Source of the DNA: Trinickia caryophylli
GTDB lineage: Bacteria; Pseudomonadota; Gammaproteobacteria; Burkholderiales; Burkholderiaceae
Assembly: GCF_034424545.1 (NCBI RefSeq)
Contig: NZ_CP139970.1
Location: forward strand, 4,216,001 to 4,280,000
Direction: 5' to 3'
DNA length: 64,000 nucleotides
Below, piece after piece: positions 1 through 9,538 of this stretch. Both the position numbers and the translations under genes were made by a program. Position 1 is the stretch's first letter, and each line of letters opens with the position of its first letter. A model generated the notes under the pieces. That model ran no database searches. It was given only the letters and a program-made list of their open reading frames with translations, and was not told the origin of the DNA.

Positions 1-317
1 AAATAGCGCCCGAAGACGAGCAGATTCTCGCGCACGGTGAAATCGGGATCGAGGTTGTCGAATTGCGGGACGACGCCGACGCGCTGGCGCGCAATGCGCG
101 CGTACCGCGGAATTGCCTGGCCGCCGAGCGAAATTGCGCCCGCATCGGGCTCGGCGATACCGAGCAGCATGCGCAGCGTGGTCGTCTTGCCTGCGCCGTT
201 GGGCCCGAGCAGGCCGAAGCATTCGCCGGTGCCTACGTGGAACGACAATTGGTCGACGACGGTTTTCCCGCCGTAGCGCTTCTCGACATGGGTGAATTCG
301 ATTGCGTGATTCGACAT
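1..317 (-). CDS. NodI-family ABC transporter ATP-binding protein (3' part beyond window)
   Basis: Only the N-terminal 105 residues lie in the window; the gene runs off the left edge. The ATG at 317-315 opens a frame with a Walker A motif GPNGAGKTT at residues 38-46 and a Q-loop region starting [17 protein letters not shown] near residue 82. That Q-loop wording is typical of the NodI/DrrA branch of ABC-2 type exporters. It would energise export from the cytoplasmic face together with a NodJ-type permease, presumably encoded to the left of the window. The substrate cannot be told from this fragment. Nothing here ties it to nodulation; many Burkholderia carry NodI-like pairs without nod genes. 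Confidence 0.85.
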   Translation of the reverse strand, partial: MSNHAIEFTHVEKRYGGKTVVDQLSFHVGTGECFGLLGPNGAGKTTTLRMLLGIAEPDAGAISLGGQAIPRYARIARQRVGVVPQFDNLDPDFTVRENLLVFGRY

Positions 318-512
318 GGGACGATGCGGCAGCGGACCGGCCGACGCCAGGAAAAATGGGCGCCTCATTCTAGTGCAGTTCGGCGCGATTGCCGATCTGC
401 ACGTGCGATGCGGCGAATCGTCGGACTAGGCGTTTTCCATCTCTTGCAACTGCGATTGCGGCGCACCATGATTCAAACGTACGTCTGCGGTGGTGCGGAC
501 AGGGAGGCCAGC

Positions 513-1010
513 ATGGCGAGCTATAAAAAGATTCTGCTTTGTTACGACGGCACGCGCGAGGGTCGCAAGGCATTGCGCTGCGGCGCCGATCTCGCACTCG
601 ATCTCAAGGCCGAGGCGCATCTGCTCTCGGTGGTCGATATGCGCACGAGCATCGCGCAAAGCGCCGGGCTGTTGACCGATGTCGCTTGCGGCCGTTTCGA
701 GGAAGCCGCGCGTGAAATTCTGCAAGAGGGCGTGGACTGGTTGACGGAGCGCGGCGTGTGCGCACAGGGGCATTTTGCGTTCGGGCATCCGATCGACGAG
801 ATTGCCCGTCTGGCCGAGGAACTCGAGGTCGATCTCGTCGTGGTGGGGCACCGTGCGCGCAGCGGCTTGTCGCGATGGTGGATGGGCGCGGGCAATACGC
901 CGTTGCTCGACCGCGTTTCCTGCAGCATTCTCGTTGCGGTTTCCACGGCGCATGAGCAAGAGCCGGTCAGGCAGCCCGTCGCGCAGGCTGGTGCAGGGAC
1001 CGAGAGCTAG
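513..1010 (+). CDS. Universal stress protein (UspA family)
   Basis: 165 residues, about the usual length of a single-domain UspA protein. It opens MASYKKILLCYDGT, the standard first strand with the Asp that contacts nucleotide. The C-terminal ATP-loop is degenerate: the family pattern G-x2-G-x9-G-[ST] is here G112-HR-A115 ... G125-A126, so the second glycine and the Ser/Thr are lost and ATP binding may be weak. The frame is open upstream to position 63, but the ATG at 513 has an AGGGAGG ribosome site at 501-507 and matches family start. It converges with the DUF2939 gene, with only 16 bases between the two stops. Confidence 0.9.
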   Translation: MASYKKILLCYDGTREGRKALRCGADLALDLKAEAHLLSVVDMRTSIAQSAGLLTDVACGRFEEAAREILQEGVDWLTERGVCAQGHFAFGHPIDEIARLAEELEVDLVVVGHRARSGLSRWWMGAGNTPLLDRVSCSILVAVSTAHEQEPVRQPVAQAGAGTES

Positions 1011-1026
1011 ACAGTGCGGTACGGTC

Positions 1027-1695
1027 TTAATTGCGCCGGCCGAGGTCAACCGCGGCCAGCTTCCAATCGAACCAGCCGCTGCGCTGGAAGAGCACGCTGT
1101 ACGGCTCGCTCTGGTCGTCCCGACGATACGTGACCGCGAAAGTATCGATACTCCGATAGCCTGCTGACGCGCGCGGCGGCTTCGGTTCCGGCGTTACCGT
1201 ACTTTGCCCTGGCGCCGCATTTTCGCCTTGCGCGGGAGGATTGCCGCCGGCAGTGACGTCCCCGCCCTGGCCAGGCGGGGGTGGCGCCTCGCCAGGATCG
1301 CCATGGGGCGGGATGCCGTTGAGCAACGCAGCCACGCCATCGGGGGTGGCATAGGCGTCGACGAGCGGACCGATCAGCGCAATGCCCACAAGCGCACCCA
1401 ATGCCGCGAAGGGGTGCTCGCGCTTTTGCGTTTCTATCCTCCGTGCGAGCAGATCGGTGACCTGTTGCTTCAGGCTCGTGCGCAAGGACGGGTAATCGAC
1501 GTACCGACTGACCGTCTCGGCGTCGCGCGCGTCAGCCGCCCGCTTGAGGCGGTCAAGTACGAGATAGGGGGATGCATAGCTGTAGGCGGCTATCCCGAAT
1601 ACGACGAGCAGGGCGAGCACAAGCGCGGCGATCAGGGGCATGCGGCGGGGCATGCGGCGCGCAGGGCGGGTGTAGCGAGGTTGGTCGTTGTTCAT
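1027..1695 (-). CDS. DUF2939 membrane-anchored protein
   Basis: About 222 residues. A basic N-terminus (RPARRMPRRM) precedes one hydrophobic segment (about residues 20-42), then a domain containing YLVLDRLKRAADARD and LSRYVDYPSLRTSLKQQ-like wording recognised as DUF2939, then a Pro/Gly-rich linker and a short C-terminal beta-rich tail. The topology suggests one inner-membrane anchor with a periplasmic domain. Function unknown; the family is not characterised. Start is uncertain: ATG at 1695 was preferred, but the frame continues to a GTG at 1734 and neither has a strong ribosome site. Confidence 0.75.
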   Translation of the reverse strand: MNNDQPRYTRPARRMPRRMPLIAALVLALLVVFGIAAYSYASPYLVLDRLKRAADARDAETVSRYVDYPSLRTSLKQQVTDLLARRIETQKREHPFAALGALVGIALIGPLVDAYATPDGVAALLNGIPPHGDPGEAPPPPGQGGDVTAGGNPPAQGENAAPGQSTVTPEPKPPRASAGYRSIDTFAVTYRRDDQSEPYSVLFQRSGWFDWKLAAVDLGRRN

Positions 1696-1767
1696 TGATT
1701 CAACGAATGGATCGATGGAACTCGAATGGACCACCTGCCGGGCGAAACGATCCCGTAGTCGTTGTCG

Positions 1768-2112
1768 TTACCCGAGTTGGGCGGCACGGAGGCCGGCCCG
1801 CTCCTCGTCGATGCAGCGGTCGATCATCCGGCAAACCGCATCGATGCTGCCGACCAGGATGACGCGTGACGGCCCATGATAGACGCGGACGGGCGCGCGA
1901 CGCGAAGGCTCGGCATGCACGGCGCTGTTCAACGAGACGCGCGCGAAAGCAGGCATTGCAGCCAACTGGGCGTTGACCGTAGCGCCGGGCGCGGAAAATC
2001 CGGATGCACCAGCAGGCTCGAGCGAATCGAGCGGAGGGCATGGCACGAGGCCGCGCAAGTGGCGCAGCCGGCCGAAATGGCGAAATGGCATGAGGCGAGC
2101 GAGGCGATTCAT
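1768..2112 (-). CDS. Hypothetical protein co-transcribed with lexA
   Basis: 114 residues, not recognised. It starts 16 bases after the lexA stop on the same strand with an AGGGAGA ribosome site, so it is very probably in the lexA transcript and hence under SOS control. The N-terminus is basic and Leu/Phe-rich (MNRLARLMPFRHFGRLRHLRG), the middle is Ala/Pro-rich, and the C-terminal 40 residues look folded (VRVYHGPSRVILVGSIDAV, then a DRCIDEERAGL helix). No transmembrane segment or catalytic motif is evident. By position it could be a SulA-like checkpoint protein, as sulA follows lexA in pseudomonads, but no SulA motif was recognised. Confidence 0.75.
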   Translation of the reverse strand: MNRLARLMPFRHFGRLRHLRGLVPCPPLDSLEPAGASGFSAPGATVNAQLAAMPAFARVSLNSAVHAEPSRRAPVRVYHGPSRVILVGSIDAVCRMIDRCIDEERAGLRAAQLG

Positions 2113-2128
2113 GGCGTCTCCCTGCGGT

Positions 2129-2776
2129 TCAGAATTCGGTTGGGCGAATGAGGCCGACCGCGATCCCTTCCAGCGCGAAGTCGCCGCTGCCGGCTTTCAC
2201 GAAGATGTTTTCGTAATCGGGGTTTTCAGCGACAAGCTCGATGCCGTCAGGGCGACGCTTCAGGCGCTTTACGGTGACGTCGTCGCCCAGACGGGCGACG
2301 ATGATCTGGCCGTCTTTCGCTTCGGTGCGCTTTTGCACGGCGAGCAGGTCGCCATCGAGAATGCCCGCATCGCGCATCGAGAGACCGCGCACCTGCAGCA
2401 GGTAGTCGGGCTTGCTGGTAAAGAGCGCGGGATCGCAGGCGTAATGTTGCGAAATGTGCTCCTGCGCAAGGATCGGGCTTCCGGCTGCCACGCGACCCAC
2501 GAGCGGAAGCGACAACTGCATGATTGCCGCATGCGGCAGCGTGAGCTGCCGCGGCATGTCGTCCGGAGCGAGCAGCCGGATGCCGCGCGACGCGCCGGCT
2601 GCGAGCTCGATCACGCCTTTGCGCGCGAGCGCGCGCAGATGTTCCTCTGCCGAGTTCGCCGAACTGAAGCCCAGCGCGGCGGCGATCTCCGCCCGGGTGG
2701 GCGGGAAGCCGCTGTGCTCGATCGATTCGCGGATCAAGTCATAGACCTGCTGCTGCCGTGCTGTCAGTTTTGTCAT
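2129..2776 (-). CDS. lexA: LexA repressor
   Basis: 215 residues. The N-terminal winged helix ([20 protein letters not shown], recognition region [15 protein letters not shown]) is followed by the self-cleavage domain. The scissile Ala98-Gly99 lies in VGRVAAGSP, the catalytic Ser133 in GLSMRDAGI and Lys170 in VTVKRL. It represses SOS genes and is cleaved when stimulated by RecA filaments. Two CTGT-N8-ACAG boxes lie just upstream (2784-2819), so it is self-regulated. The frame extends upstream to 2836, but the ATG at 2776 matches the family N-terminus. Confidence 0.98.
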   Translation of the reverse strand: MTKLTARQQQVYDLIRESIEHSGFPPTRAEIAAALGFSSANSAEEHLRALARKGVIELAAGASRGIRLLAPDDMPRQLTLPHAAIMQLSLPLVGRVAAGSPILAQEHISQHYACDPALFTSKPDYLLQVRGLSMRDAGILDGDLLAVQKRTEAKDGQIIVARLGDDVTVKRLKRRPDGIELVAENPDYENIFVKAGSGDFALEGIAVGLIRPTEF

Positions 2777-2783
2777 GGCGCCA

Positions 2784-2799
2784 CTGTATGAATGAACAG
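2784..2799. promoter_or_regulatory. SOS box (promoter-proximal)
   Basis: The bases read CTGTATGAATGAACAG, an exact match to CTGT-N8-ACAG, 8 bases upstream of the lexA ATG. It is the nearer of two boxes. Confidence 0.85.
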
Positions 2800-2803
2800 G
2801 TGG

Positions 2804-2819
2804 CTGTATTTTTATACAG
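2804..2819. promoter_or_regulatory. SOS box (distal)
   Basis: The bases read CTGTATTTTTATACAG, an exact CTGT-N8-ACAG match with an AT-only centre as in strong LexA sites. Together with 2784-2799 it makes a tandem pair with four bases between them, as at E. coli lexA. Confidence 0.93.
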
Positions 2820-2836
2820 TATCGGCCGGATTTCAA

Positions 2837-2970
2837 GTAAACGTTGCGACCCCCGCGCCCTTAGCAGAAATTCGTATAAAAAAATAAGGAATCATTCGTT
2901 TCGATCATAAGACCCCGCCGATAGACTTGCCGAATACATAACGAAGGCCTACGCGGCAAGGAGAAGTCGA
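2837..2970 (+). promoter_or_regulatory. sbp operon upstream region, AT-rich (candidate CysB target)
   Basis: The lexA-sbp divergent spacer has an AT-rich stretch at about 2868-2912 in an otherwise GC-rich context. CysB sites are degenerate and AT-rich, and a cysB-type gene ends this operon, so this is the most likely place for CysB-dependent activation. No convincing -35/-10 pair was fixed. A ribosome site AAGGAGAA lies at 2959-2966. Confidence 0.35.
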
Positions 2971-4011
2971 ATGAAGCAACGGGGATCCGGTCGGTCCGGC
3001 GCACGCCGGCGTTTGTTCGCGGCGCTCGTCGCGGGCGCCGCGGCGATGCTGCTCGGGCCCGGCATCGCGGCCGCCGATGAAAGCACGCTGCTGAACGTTT
3101 CGTACGACCCGACGCGCGAGCTCTATCAGGACATCGACAAAGCTTTTGCGGCGCAGTGGAAGCTGCAGACGGGGCAGTCGCTCTCGATCCGGCAGTCGCA
3201 CGGCGGCTCGGGCGCGCAGGCGCGCTCCGTGCTCGACGGGCTGCAGGCCGACGTCGTCACGCTTGCGCTGGCCTATGACATCGACGCGCTCGCGCAGCGC
3301 GGGCTGATCGCGCACGACTGGCAAAAGCGGCTTCCGGACAACGCCTCGCCCTACACGTCGACGATCGTCTTTCTTGTGCGCCACGGCAACCCGAAGCAGA
3401 TCAAGGATTGGGACGATCTCGTCAAACCCGGCGTGTCGATCGTCACGCCGAACCCCAAGACTTCGGGCGGCGCGCGCTGGAACTATCTGGCGGCCTGGGC
3501 CTATGCCCTGAAGCAGCCTGGCGGCAACGAGAACAGCGCGAAGGCGTTCGTCACGCAGCTCTATCGCAACGCGGGCGTGCTCGACTCGGGCGCGCGCGGC
3601 GCCACGACGAGCTTCGTGCAGCGCGGGCTGGGCGACGTCCTCATCGCCTGGGAAAACGAAGCGTTCCTGGCGCGCAAAGAATTCGGTTCCGACAAATTCG
3701 AGATCGTCGTGCCTTCGGCTAGCATTCTGGCCGAGCCGCCCGTTGCGGTTGTCGACCGTGTGGTCGACAAGCGCGGCACACGCAAGCTCGCCGATGCTTA
3801 TTTGCGCTTCCTTTATACCGACGAAGGGCAGCGCATCGCCGCGCGCAACTTCTATCGGCCGCGCGCGACGAACCTGCCCGCCGACCTCACCGCCCAGTTT
3901 CCGAAGCTGAAGCTTTATACGGTCGACGATACCTTCGGCGGCTGGGCCAAGGCGCAAAAGACGCACTTCGCCGACGGCGGCGTCTTCGATTCGATCTACC
4001 AGCCGCACTGA
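2971..4011 (+). CDS. sbp: Periplasmic sulfate-binding protein
   Basis: 346 residues. A twin-basic N-terminus and hydrophobic core end at an Ala-rich cleavage zone near residue 34 (GIAAADES), so it is exported to the periplasm. The mature part starts [13 protein letters not shown] and contains [15 protein letters not shown] and [21 protein letters not shown], hallmark sequences of Sbp/CysP sulfate or thiosulfate binding proteins. It hands the anion to the CysT-CysW-CysA importer coded directly downstream. AAGGAGAA lies 4 bases before the ATG. It is first in the sulfate assimilation operon. Confidence 0.96.
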   Translation: MKQRGSGRSGARRRLFAALVAGAAAMLLGPGIAAADESTLLNVSYDPTRELYQDIDKAFAAQWKLQTGQSLSIRQSHGGSGAQARSVLDGLQADVVTLALAYDIDALAQRGLIAHDWQKRLPDNASPYTSTIVFLVRHGNPKQIKDWDDLVKPGVSIVTPNPKTSGGARWNYLAAWAYALKQPGGNENSAKAFVTQLYRNAGVLDSGARGATTSFVQRGLGDVLIAWENEAFLARKEFGSDKFEIVVPSASILAEPPVAVVDRVVDKRGTRKLADAYLRFLYTDEGQRIAARNFYRPRATNLPADLTAQFPKLKLYTVDDTFGGWAKAQKTHFADGGVFDSIYQPH

Positions 4012-4108
4012 AGGCGCGCGGACGGCCGGGAGCCGCCCCGCGCAAGCGGAGAACGGCCGACAACATGCATCCACGCGCAACCACCCGCAAAAGACAGACG
4101 AGCCAAGC

Positions 4109-5005
4109 ATGACCACGTTCGCTTTTCGCCGGCCCGGCCGCCTGCCGGGCTTCGGCATGACGCTGGGGCTCACGGTGACTTATTTGAGCCTCGTTGTCCT
4201 CGTACCGCTCGCGTCGGCGTTCCTCAAGGCCGCAACGCTCGACGCAGCCCAATTCTTCGCGGCGATCGCGGCGCCGCGCGTGCTCGCCTCCTATCGGCTC
4301 ACGTTCGGGGCCGCGGCGCTTGCGGCGCTCGTCAACGGCGTGTTCGGGCTGCTCGTGGCCTGGGTGCTCGTGCGCTATCCATTTCCGGGCAAGCGCATCG
4401 TGGATGCGATCGTCGATCTTCCGTTCGCCCTGCCCACGGCAGTAGCCGGCATCTCGCTCGCGGCCGTGTATGCCGAGCACGGCTGGATCGGCGCCCTGTT
4501 GGCACCGCTCGGCGTCAAGGTGGCATTCACGCCGCTCGGCGTGCTCGTCGCACTGACGTTCATTGGCCTGCCATTCGTCGTACGCACTGTCGAGCCCGTG
4601 CTGCAGGATTTCGAGCGCGCGCAGGAGGAGGCGGCCGCCTGCCTCGGCGCGTCGCGCTGGCAGGCCTTTTCGCGCGTCGTGCTGCCGGCGCTCGCGCCGG
4701 CACTCCTCACCGGTGTCGCGCTTGCCTTTGCGCGCGCGCTCGGCGAATACGGGTCCGTCATCTTCATCGCGGGCAATATCCCCATGAGATCCGAAGTGAC
4801 TTCGCTGCTGATCATCACCAAGCTGGAGCAGTATGACTACGCGGGCGCGACCGCGCTCGCCGCGGCGATGCTCGTTGCGTCGTTTTTCATGCTCTTCGCG
4901 ATCAACGCGATTCAATGGCACTGGCAGCGGCGCACGAGCGGCGCGCGTACGCTGCGGAACAGGCGGGCAAGGGTGGCCGCCGAGTGGCAAGGCGGTGCCC
5001 AATGA
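4109..5005 (+). CDS. cysT: Sulfate ABC transporter permease CysT (CysU)
   Basis: 298 residues with about six transmembrane helices. The EAA loop that docks onto the ATPase is seen at about residues 172-190 ([21 protein letters not shown]). [19 protein letters not shown] near residue 14 is the characteristic first helix of CysT. It forms the sulfate/thiosulfate channel with CysW. Its stop overlaps the cysW start (ATGA at 5002-5005), implying coupled translation. It lies 97 bases after sbp. Confidence 0.96.
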   Translation: MTTFAFRRPGRLPGFGMTLGLTVTYLSLVVLVPLASAFLKAATLDAAQFFAAIAAPRVLASYRLTFGAAALAALVNGVFGLLVAWVLVRYPFPGKRIVDAIVDLPFALPTAVAGISLAAVYAEHGWIGALLAPLGVKVAFTPLGVLVALTFIGLPFVVRTVEPVLQDFERAQEEAAACLGASRWQAFSRVVLPALAPALLTGVALAFARALGEYGSVIFIAGNIPMRSEVTSLLIITKLEQYDYAGATALAAAMLVASFFMLFAINAIQWHWQRRTSGARTLRNRRARVAAEWQGGAQ

Positions 5006-5946
5006 CGCGCTTCGCCGTGGCAGGGCAGCCCACCCGAGAAAAGACGCCCGCATTGCATGCGGCCGCGGGCGGCCACGCACTTCATGCGGCAGTATCCGCG
5101 CGCGTGCCCGCGGTGCGACGGAAAAAGGCGGCGCGCGCCGTGCGGTGGACGCTCACCGCGGCGGCGCTGGCTTTTCTCGCGCTTTTTCTCGTCGTGCCGC
5201 TCGCGGCCGTCTTCGCCGAGGCGTTGAGTAAAGGCATCGCCTATTATTTCGACGCGCTGGCGGAGCCCGACGCGCGTGCGGCCATTGCGCTGACGCTGGC
5301 GGTCGCCGCGATCGCGGTGCCGCTCAACCTCGTGTTCGGCATGGCGGCGTCGTGGGCCATCGCGAAGTTCGAGTTTCGCGGCAAGGCGCTGCTGACGACG
5401 CTGATCGATCTGCCGTTTTCCGTGTCGCCGGTGATCTCGGGCGTGGTCTACGTCCTGCTCTTCGGCGCACAAGGATGGTTTGGCCCGTGGCTTGCCGCGC
5501 ATGATCTGCAAATCGTTTTTGCCGTTCCGGGGATCGTTCTCGCCACTGTTTTCGTGACGTTTCCGTTCGTCGCGCGCGAACTCGTTCCGCTGATGCAGGC
5601 GCAAGGCAAGGACGAGGAGGAGGCCGCGCGCGTGCTCGGGGCCTCGGGCTGGCAGATCTGGCGGCGCGTCACGCTGCCCAACGTGAAGTGGGGGCTGCTT
5701 TACGGCGTCATCCTATGCAACGCCCGCGCGATGGGCGAGTTCGGCGCCGTCTCGGTGGTATCCGGGCATATCCGCGGCATGACCAACACGATGCCGTTGC
5801 ATGTCGAGGTGCTTTACAACGACTACAACTTCGCCGCCGCGTTCGCGGTCGCATCGCTGCTGGCATTGATCGCGCTCGCCACGCTCGCCGTCAAGCTGAT
5901 TGCCGAACGCCGCCTCGCGGCGGCAGGCACGGCGTCTCACCTATAA
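5002..5946 (+). CDS. cysW: Sulfate ABC transporter permease CysW
   Basis: 314 residues. A 45-residue N-terminal extension rich in Ala, His and Arg precedes the first membrane helix (about residues 50-72), longer than in E. coli CysW. The body carries [20 protein letters not shown] and the EAA loop [22 protein letters not shown]. The frame stays open upstream to 4915, but the ATG at 5002 overlaps the cysT stop. It pairs with CysT in the inner membrane. Confidence 0.95.
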   Translation: MTRFAVAGQPTREKTPALHAAAGGHALHAAVSARVPAVRRKKAARAVRWTLTAAALAFLALFLVVPLAAVFAEALSKGIAYYFDALAEPDARAAIALTLAVAAIAVPLNLVFGMAASWAIAKFEFRGKALLTTLIDLPFSVSPVISGVVYVLLFGAQGWFGPWLAAHDLQIVFAVPGIVLATVFVTFPFVARELVPLMQAQGKDEEEAARVLGASGWQIWRRVTLPNVKWGLLYGVILCNARAMGEFGAVSVVSGHIRGMTNTMPLHVEVLYNDYNFAAAFAVASLLALIALATLAVKLIAERRLAAAGTASHL

Positions 5947-5956
5947 GAGGTCCAGC

Positions 5957-7030
5957 ATGGGCATCACTGTTCGCAATGTGCAAAAACGATTCGGCGCATT
6001 CACCGCGCTCGATGGTGTATCGCTCCAGTTCGAGCGCGGAGAGCTCGCCGCGCTGATCGGGCCGTCGGGTTGCGGCAAGACGACGCTTTTGCGCGTCATC
6101 GCGGGCCTCGAGGCGGCCGATGCCGGTGAAATCGTCCTGAACGGGCGGGACGTGAGCGGGCTCGACGCGCGCGAGCGCCAGGTCGGGTTCGTCTTCCAGC
6201 ACTACGCGCTTTTTCGCCATATGACCGTGTTCGAAAACGTGGCCTTCGGTCTGCGCGTGAAGCCGCGCCGCATGCGGCCATCGGATTCGGCGATCCGGGC
6301 GAGGGTGCGCGAGCTGCTCGCGCTCGTTCAGCTCGGACATCTGGGTGAACGCTATCCGGCCGAGCTCTCGGGGGGCCAGCGGCAGCGTGTTGCGCTGGCG
6401 CGCGCGCTGGCCGTCGAACCGTCGGTGCTGCTGCTCGACGAGCCGTTCGGTGCGCTCGACGCCAAGGTGCGCAAGGAACTGCGCGGCTGGTTGCGGCGGC
6501 TGCACGACGAACTCGCGATCACGACGATCTTCGTCACGCACGACCAGGAAGAGGCGCTGGACGTGGCCGACCGCATCGTCGTGCTCAACCGGGGTCGCAT
6601 CGAGCAGCAAGGCGCGCCGGACGAGGTCTACGAGCGCCCGTTGACACCGTTCGTCTACGACTTTCTGGGCGCGGCGAACCGCGTGCCGGGCACGATCGCG
6701 CCGCACGGTTTCGTCGTCGACGGCGCGCGGGCGCCGCTTGCGAGCGACGCTGTCACGGGCGCCGGCACGGCTGCCTCGGGGCCGACTGTCGCTTATGTGC
6801 GCCCACACGAGCTCGAACTGCATCCGGGCGACGCGGCGCGCGCCGACGGCGTGGCGGCCGATGTGCGGCGCGTGCTCGCACGCGGCGCGTCGGTGCGCGT
6901 GGAGTTGGCGGCGGATACGGGGATGCTCGAAGCCGAGCTCGCGCGCGAAGCGTGGCGTTCGCTCGAGCTTGCCGAAGGCGATCGGGTCACCGTCGTGCCG
7001 CGCTCGATGCGCGTATTCGAAGCGAGCTGA
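5957..7030 (+). CDS. cysA: Sulfate ABC transporter ATP-binding protein CysA
   Basis: 357 residues, normal length. Walker [10 protein letters not shown] at 35-43, Q-loop QHYALFRHM near 81, signature LSGGQRQR at 137-144, Walker B VLLLDEP around 157-163 and switch THDQEEA follow in order, with a TOBE-type regulatory domain at the C-terminus ([12 protein letters not shown]). It hydrolyses ATP to drive sulfate import through CysT-CysW. It starts 10 bases after cysW, behind AAGAGG. The frame is open further upstream, but this ATG matches family start. Confidence 0.96.
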   Translation: MGITVRNVQKRFGAFTALDGVSLQFERGELAALIGPSGCGKTTLLRVIAGLEAADAGEIVLNGRDVSGLDARERQVGFVFQHYALFRHMTVFENVAFGLRVKPRRMRPSDSAIRARVRELLALVQLGHLGERYPAELSGGQRQRVALARALAVEPSVLLLDEPFGALDAKVRKELRGWLRRLHDELAITTIFVTHDQEEALDVADRIVVLNRGRIEQQGAPDEVYERPLTPFVYDFLGAANRVPGTIAPHGFVVDGARAPLASDAVTGAGTAASGPTVAYVRPHELELHPGDAARADGVAADVRRVLARGASVRVELAADTGMLEAELAREAWRSLELAEGDRVTVVPRSMRVFEAS

Positions 7031-7076
7031 AGGCGCGGCGATGCGCGGCGGTATTCATTGAAATGACGAGGTCCGA

Positions 7077-8003
7077 ATGAACTTCCAGCAACTGCGCTAT
7101 GTGCGCGAAGCGGTGCGCCGCAACCTGAACCTGACCGAAGTCGCCAATGTGCTGTATGCGTCGCAATCGGGCGTATCCAAGCAGATCAAGGACCTCGAGG
7201 ACGAGCTCGGGGTCGATATTTTCGTGCGGCGCGGCAAGCGGCTCACGGGCCTCACCGAGCCCGGCAAGGCCGTGCACCGGCTCATCGAGCGCATGCTGCT
7301 CGACGCCGAGAACCTGCGCCGCGTGGCGCGCCAGTATGCCGACGAGGACACGGGCCACCTCGTCGTGGCCACAACCCATACGCAGGCGCGCTATGCGCTG
7401 CCTTCGGTCATCCGCGAGTTCAGGGAAGTATTTCCGAAGGTCCACCTCGCGCTGCGTCAGGGCAACCCCCGGCAGATCGCGCAGATGCTCGTCGAAGGCG
7501 AGGCCGATATCGCGATCTCCACCGAGGCGCTCGACCGCTACCCCGACATCGTGACGTTTCCCTGCTATTCGTGGCATCACATCGTCGTCGTGCCGCAGCA
7601 GCATCCGCTCGTCGGCCACGCGAATGTGGCGCTCGAGGATGTCGCCGAATATCCGATCATCACCTACGAGCGCGATTTCACGGGCCGCTCGCACATCGAC
7701 GAAGCCTTCGCGAAGACAGGCCGCCTGCCCGATGTCGTTCTGACGGCCATCGATGCCGATGTCATCAAGACCTATGTGGAACTCGGCATGGGCGTGGGCA
7801 TCGTCGCAGCGATGGCCTACGACGCCAGGCGCGACTCCGGGCTCGTCGCCCTCGACTCGCAGCACCTGTTCGAGGCGAGCACGACGCGCGTGGGTCTGCG
7901 CAAGGGCGCGATCCTGCGCGCCTACGCCTACCGGCTCATCGAGATGTTCGCGCCGCAGCTCGCCGGCACGGACATCACCGGCCGGCTGCGCGAGGCGGCG
8001 TGA
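7077..8003 (+). CDS. cysB: CysB-family LysR-type transcriptional regulator
   Basis: 308 residues. The N-terminal helix-turn-helix begins MNFQQLRYVREAVRRNLNLTEVA, and LYASQSGVSKQIKDLEDELG is diagnostic of the CysB/Cbl subgroup. The effector domain includes TTHTQARYALP, the conserved sulfate/acetylserine pocket region. It lies 46 bases after cysA on the same strand, a frequent arrangement in Burkholderia, so it probably activates the operon in which it sits when sulfur is short. Cbl or SsuR paralogues cannot be excluded from sequence alone. Confidence 0.9.
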   Translation: MNFQQLRYVREAVRRNLNLTEVANVLYASQSGVSKQIKDLEDELGVDIFVRRGKRLTGLTEPGKAVHRLIERMLLDAENLRRVARQYADEDTGHLVVATTHTQARYALPSVIREFREVFPKVHLALRQGNPRQIAQMLVEGEADIAISTEALDRYPDIVTFPCYSWHHIVVVPQQHPLVGHANVALEDVAEYPIITYERDFTGRSHIDEAFAKTGRLPDVVLTAIDADVIKTYVELGMGVGIVAAMAYDARRDSGLVALDSQHLFEASTTRVGLRKGAILRAYAYRLIEMFAPQLAGTDITGRLREAA

Positions 8004-8104
8004 CCGCCCGGGCACCGGCCGGGCGAGCCGCCCCGGGCGGTTGTCGCCACGGAGGTGCAACGCGGTATGCCGAAGCGATGCTTGCCACGTATAGAATGGC
8101 GGCC

Positions 8105-9127
8105 ATGAATACCACTGCCATTCCCGCTTCCTCTTCCCCGCGTGCGCGCGTCGCCGTGCTCGCCACCGGTGGCACGATCGCCGGCTCCGCCGCGGATGCC
8201 GCACGCACGGCCGGCTATCAGGCCGGCGTCGTCGGCGTCGACAAGCTGCTGGCCGCCGTGCCGGCGCTGGCCGCCGTGGCCGACGTCAGCGCCGAACAAG
8301 TGGCCAGCATCGACAGCAAGGATCTCGATGCGGCGCTCTGGACCACCCTCGCGCGGCGTATCGACGAACTCGCGGCGCGCGACGATGTGGATGGCATCGT
8401 CGTCACGCACGGCACCGATACGCTCGAGGAAACCGCCTATCTGCTGCATCTGACGGTGAAGACGGCCAAGCCCGTCGTGCTGACGGCCGCCATGCGCCCG
8501 TCGTCGGCGCTGTCGGCCGATGGCCCGCTGAATCTGCTCGGCGCCGTGACCGTCGCCGCCCATCGCGCCGCACACGGGCAAGGCGTGCTCGTCGCATTCA
8601 ACAACCGGATCCACAGCGCACGCGACATCGTGAAGACGAGCACCTACGCCGTCGACGCGTTCCAATCGCCCGAGGTCGGCGCATTGGGATGGGTGCAGGA
8701 TGGGCGCGTCGAGTTTCAGCGCAGCGTCGTGCGCCCGCACACGGCGGCCACGCCGTTCGCCGTTGGCGACACATGGCCGGGCGTCGAGGTCGTGCCGAGC
8801 TATGCCGGCGCGTCGCGCTTGGCGGTGGATGCGCTCGTCGCCGCGCGCGTGAACGGCATCGTCGTCGCCGGCACGGGCAACGGCTCGATCCATGCGTCCG
8901 TGCAGGCGGCGCTCGGCGACGCGGTGCAGCAGGGAATCGCCGTCGTGCGCGCCTCACGCGTCGGCTCGGGCCATGTCATGCGCAATGGCGCCGCGCCCGA
9001 CGACGCGCTCGGGTTCGTGAGCGCGGGCTCGCTCAACCCCTACAAAGCGCGCGTGCTGCTGATGCTGGCGCTGGCGGCGGGGATGACCGGGCGCGCCGTG
9101 CTGCAACTGGCCTTCGATACGTACTGA
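8105..9127 (+). CDS. L-asparaginase (AnsA/AnsB family)
   Basis: 340 residues. ATGGTIAG at residues about 18-25 carries the first catalytic Thr, and GIVVTHGTDTLEETAY near residue 99 carries the second Thr-Asp pair; AMRPSSALSADGPLNLL follows. These are the two asparaginase signatures. It hydrolyses asparagine to aspartate and ammonia. No signal peptide is evident, so it is probably cytoplasmic. A TATAGAAT element at 8090-8097 ends 7 bases before the chosen ATG and there is no Shine-Dalgarno sequence, suggesting a leaderless or very short leader mRNA. The ATG at 8096 is in frame. Confidence 0.93.
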   Translation: MNTTAIPASSSPRARVAVLATGGTIAGSAADAARTAGYQAGVVGVDKLLAAVPALAAVADVSAEQVASIDSKDLDAALWTTLARRIDELAARDDVDGIVVTHGTDTLEETAYLLHLTVKTAKPVVLTAAMRPSSALSADGPLNLLGAVTVAAHRAAHGQGVLVAFNNRIHSARDIVKTSTYAVDAFQSPEVGALGWVQDGRVEFQRSVVRPHTAATPFAVGDTWPGVEVVPSYAGASRLAVDALVAARVNGIVVAGTGNGSIHASVQAALGDAVQQGIAVVRASRVGSGHVMRNGAAPDDALGFVSAGSLNPYKARVLLMLALAAGMTGRAVLQLAFDTY

Positions 9128-9538
9128 CGGGTGTGGGCTGCGGGCGGCCGGGCCGTTCGTCGATTCTTCGCCGGGAGGCACGCTGGGCCGGGGGACGGGC
9201 CACGGCCGGAGCATCCAGGTGGGTGCGGTGTGCGGCGGCGCCAATGGGCGAAAGGCTTGCCTCGCACCCAGGTTTCCGACAGGCGAACACCCGACGACGA
9301 CGTCTGACCGACCAAGGCTTCCCCGTCGACGTCGGGTGCCGCTGGCGGACCCAACCAACCGCCTTCGGGCCGGAAAGCGGTTTTTGTGCCCGCCCGGTGC
9401 CCACCACCGTCCTTGCGGGCGGCGTGGGCGGCCGGGCGGAGCCCCCCTCGAGCGGCCGCCGGGCAAGGCCGGCGGCCATGTCTTCCTCCATTCTCGTTGC
9501 CGGTCGCGCCTTGCCGGCCGATCGGCCGGCAGAACGCA
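9128..9538. other. Intergenic, very GC-rich, between convergent genes
   Basis: The 411 bases between the convergent asparaginase and glxR genes hold no frame with a ribosome site or recognisable product. The DNA is rich in CGGGC/GGCCGG words. An 18-base perfect palindrome GCCGGCCGATCGGCCGGC lies at 9513-9530, eight bases from the glxR stop. It could fold into a hairpin at the ends of both transcripts, but there is no T-run. Confidence 0.6.
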
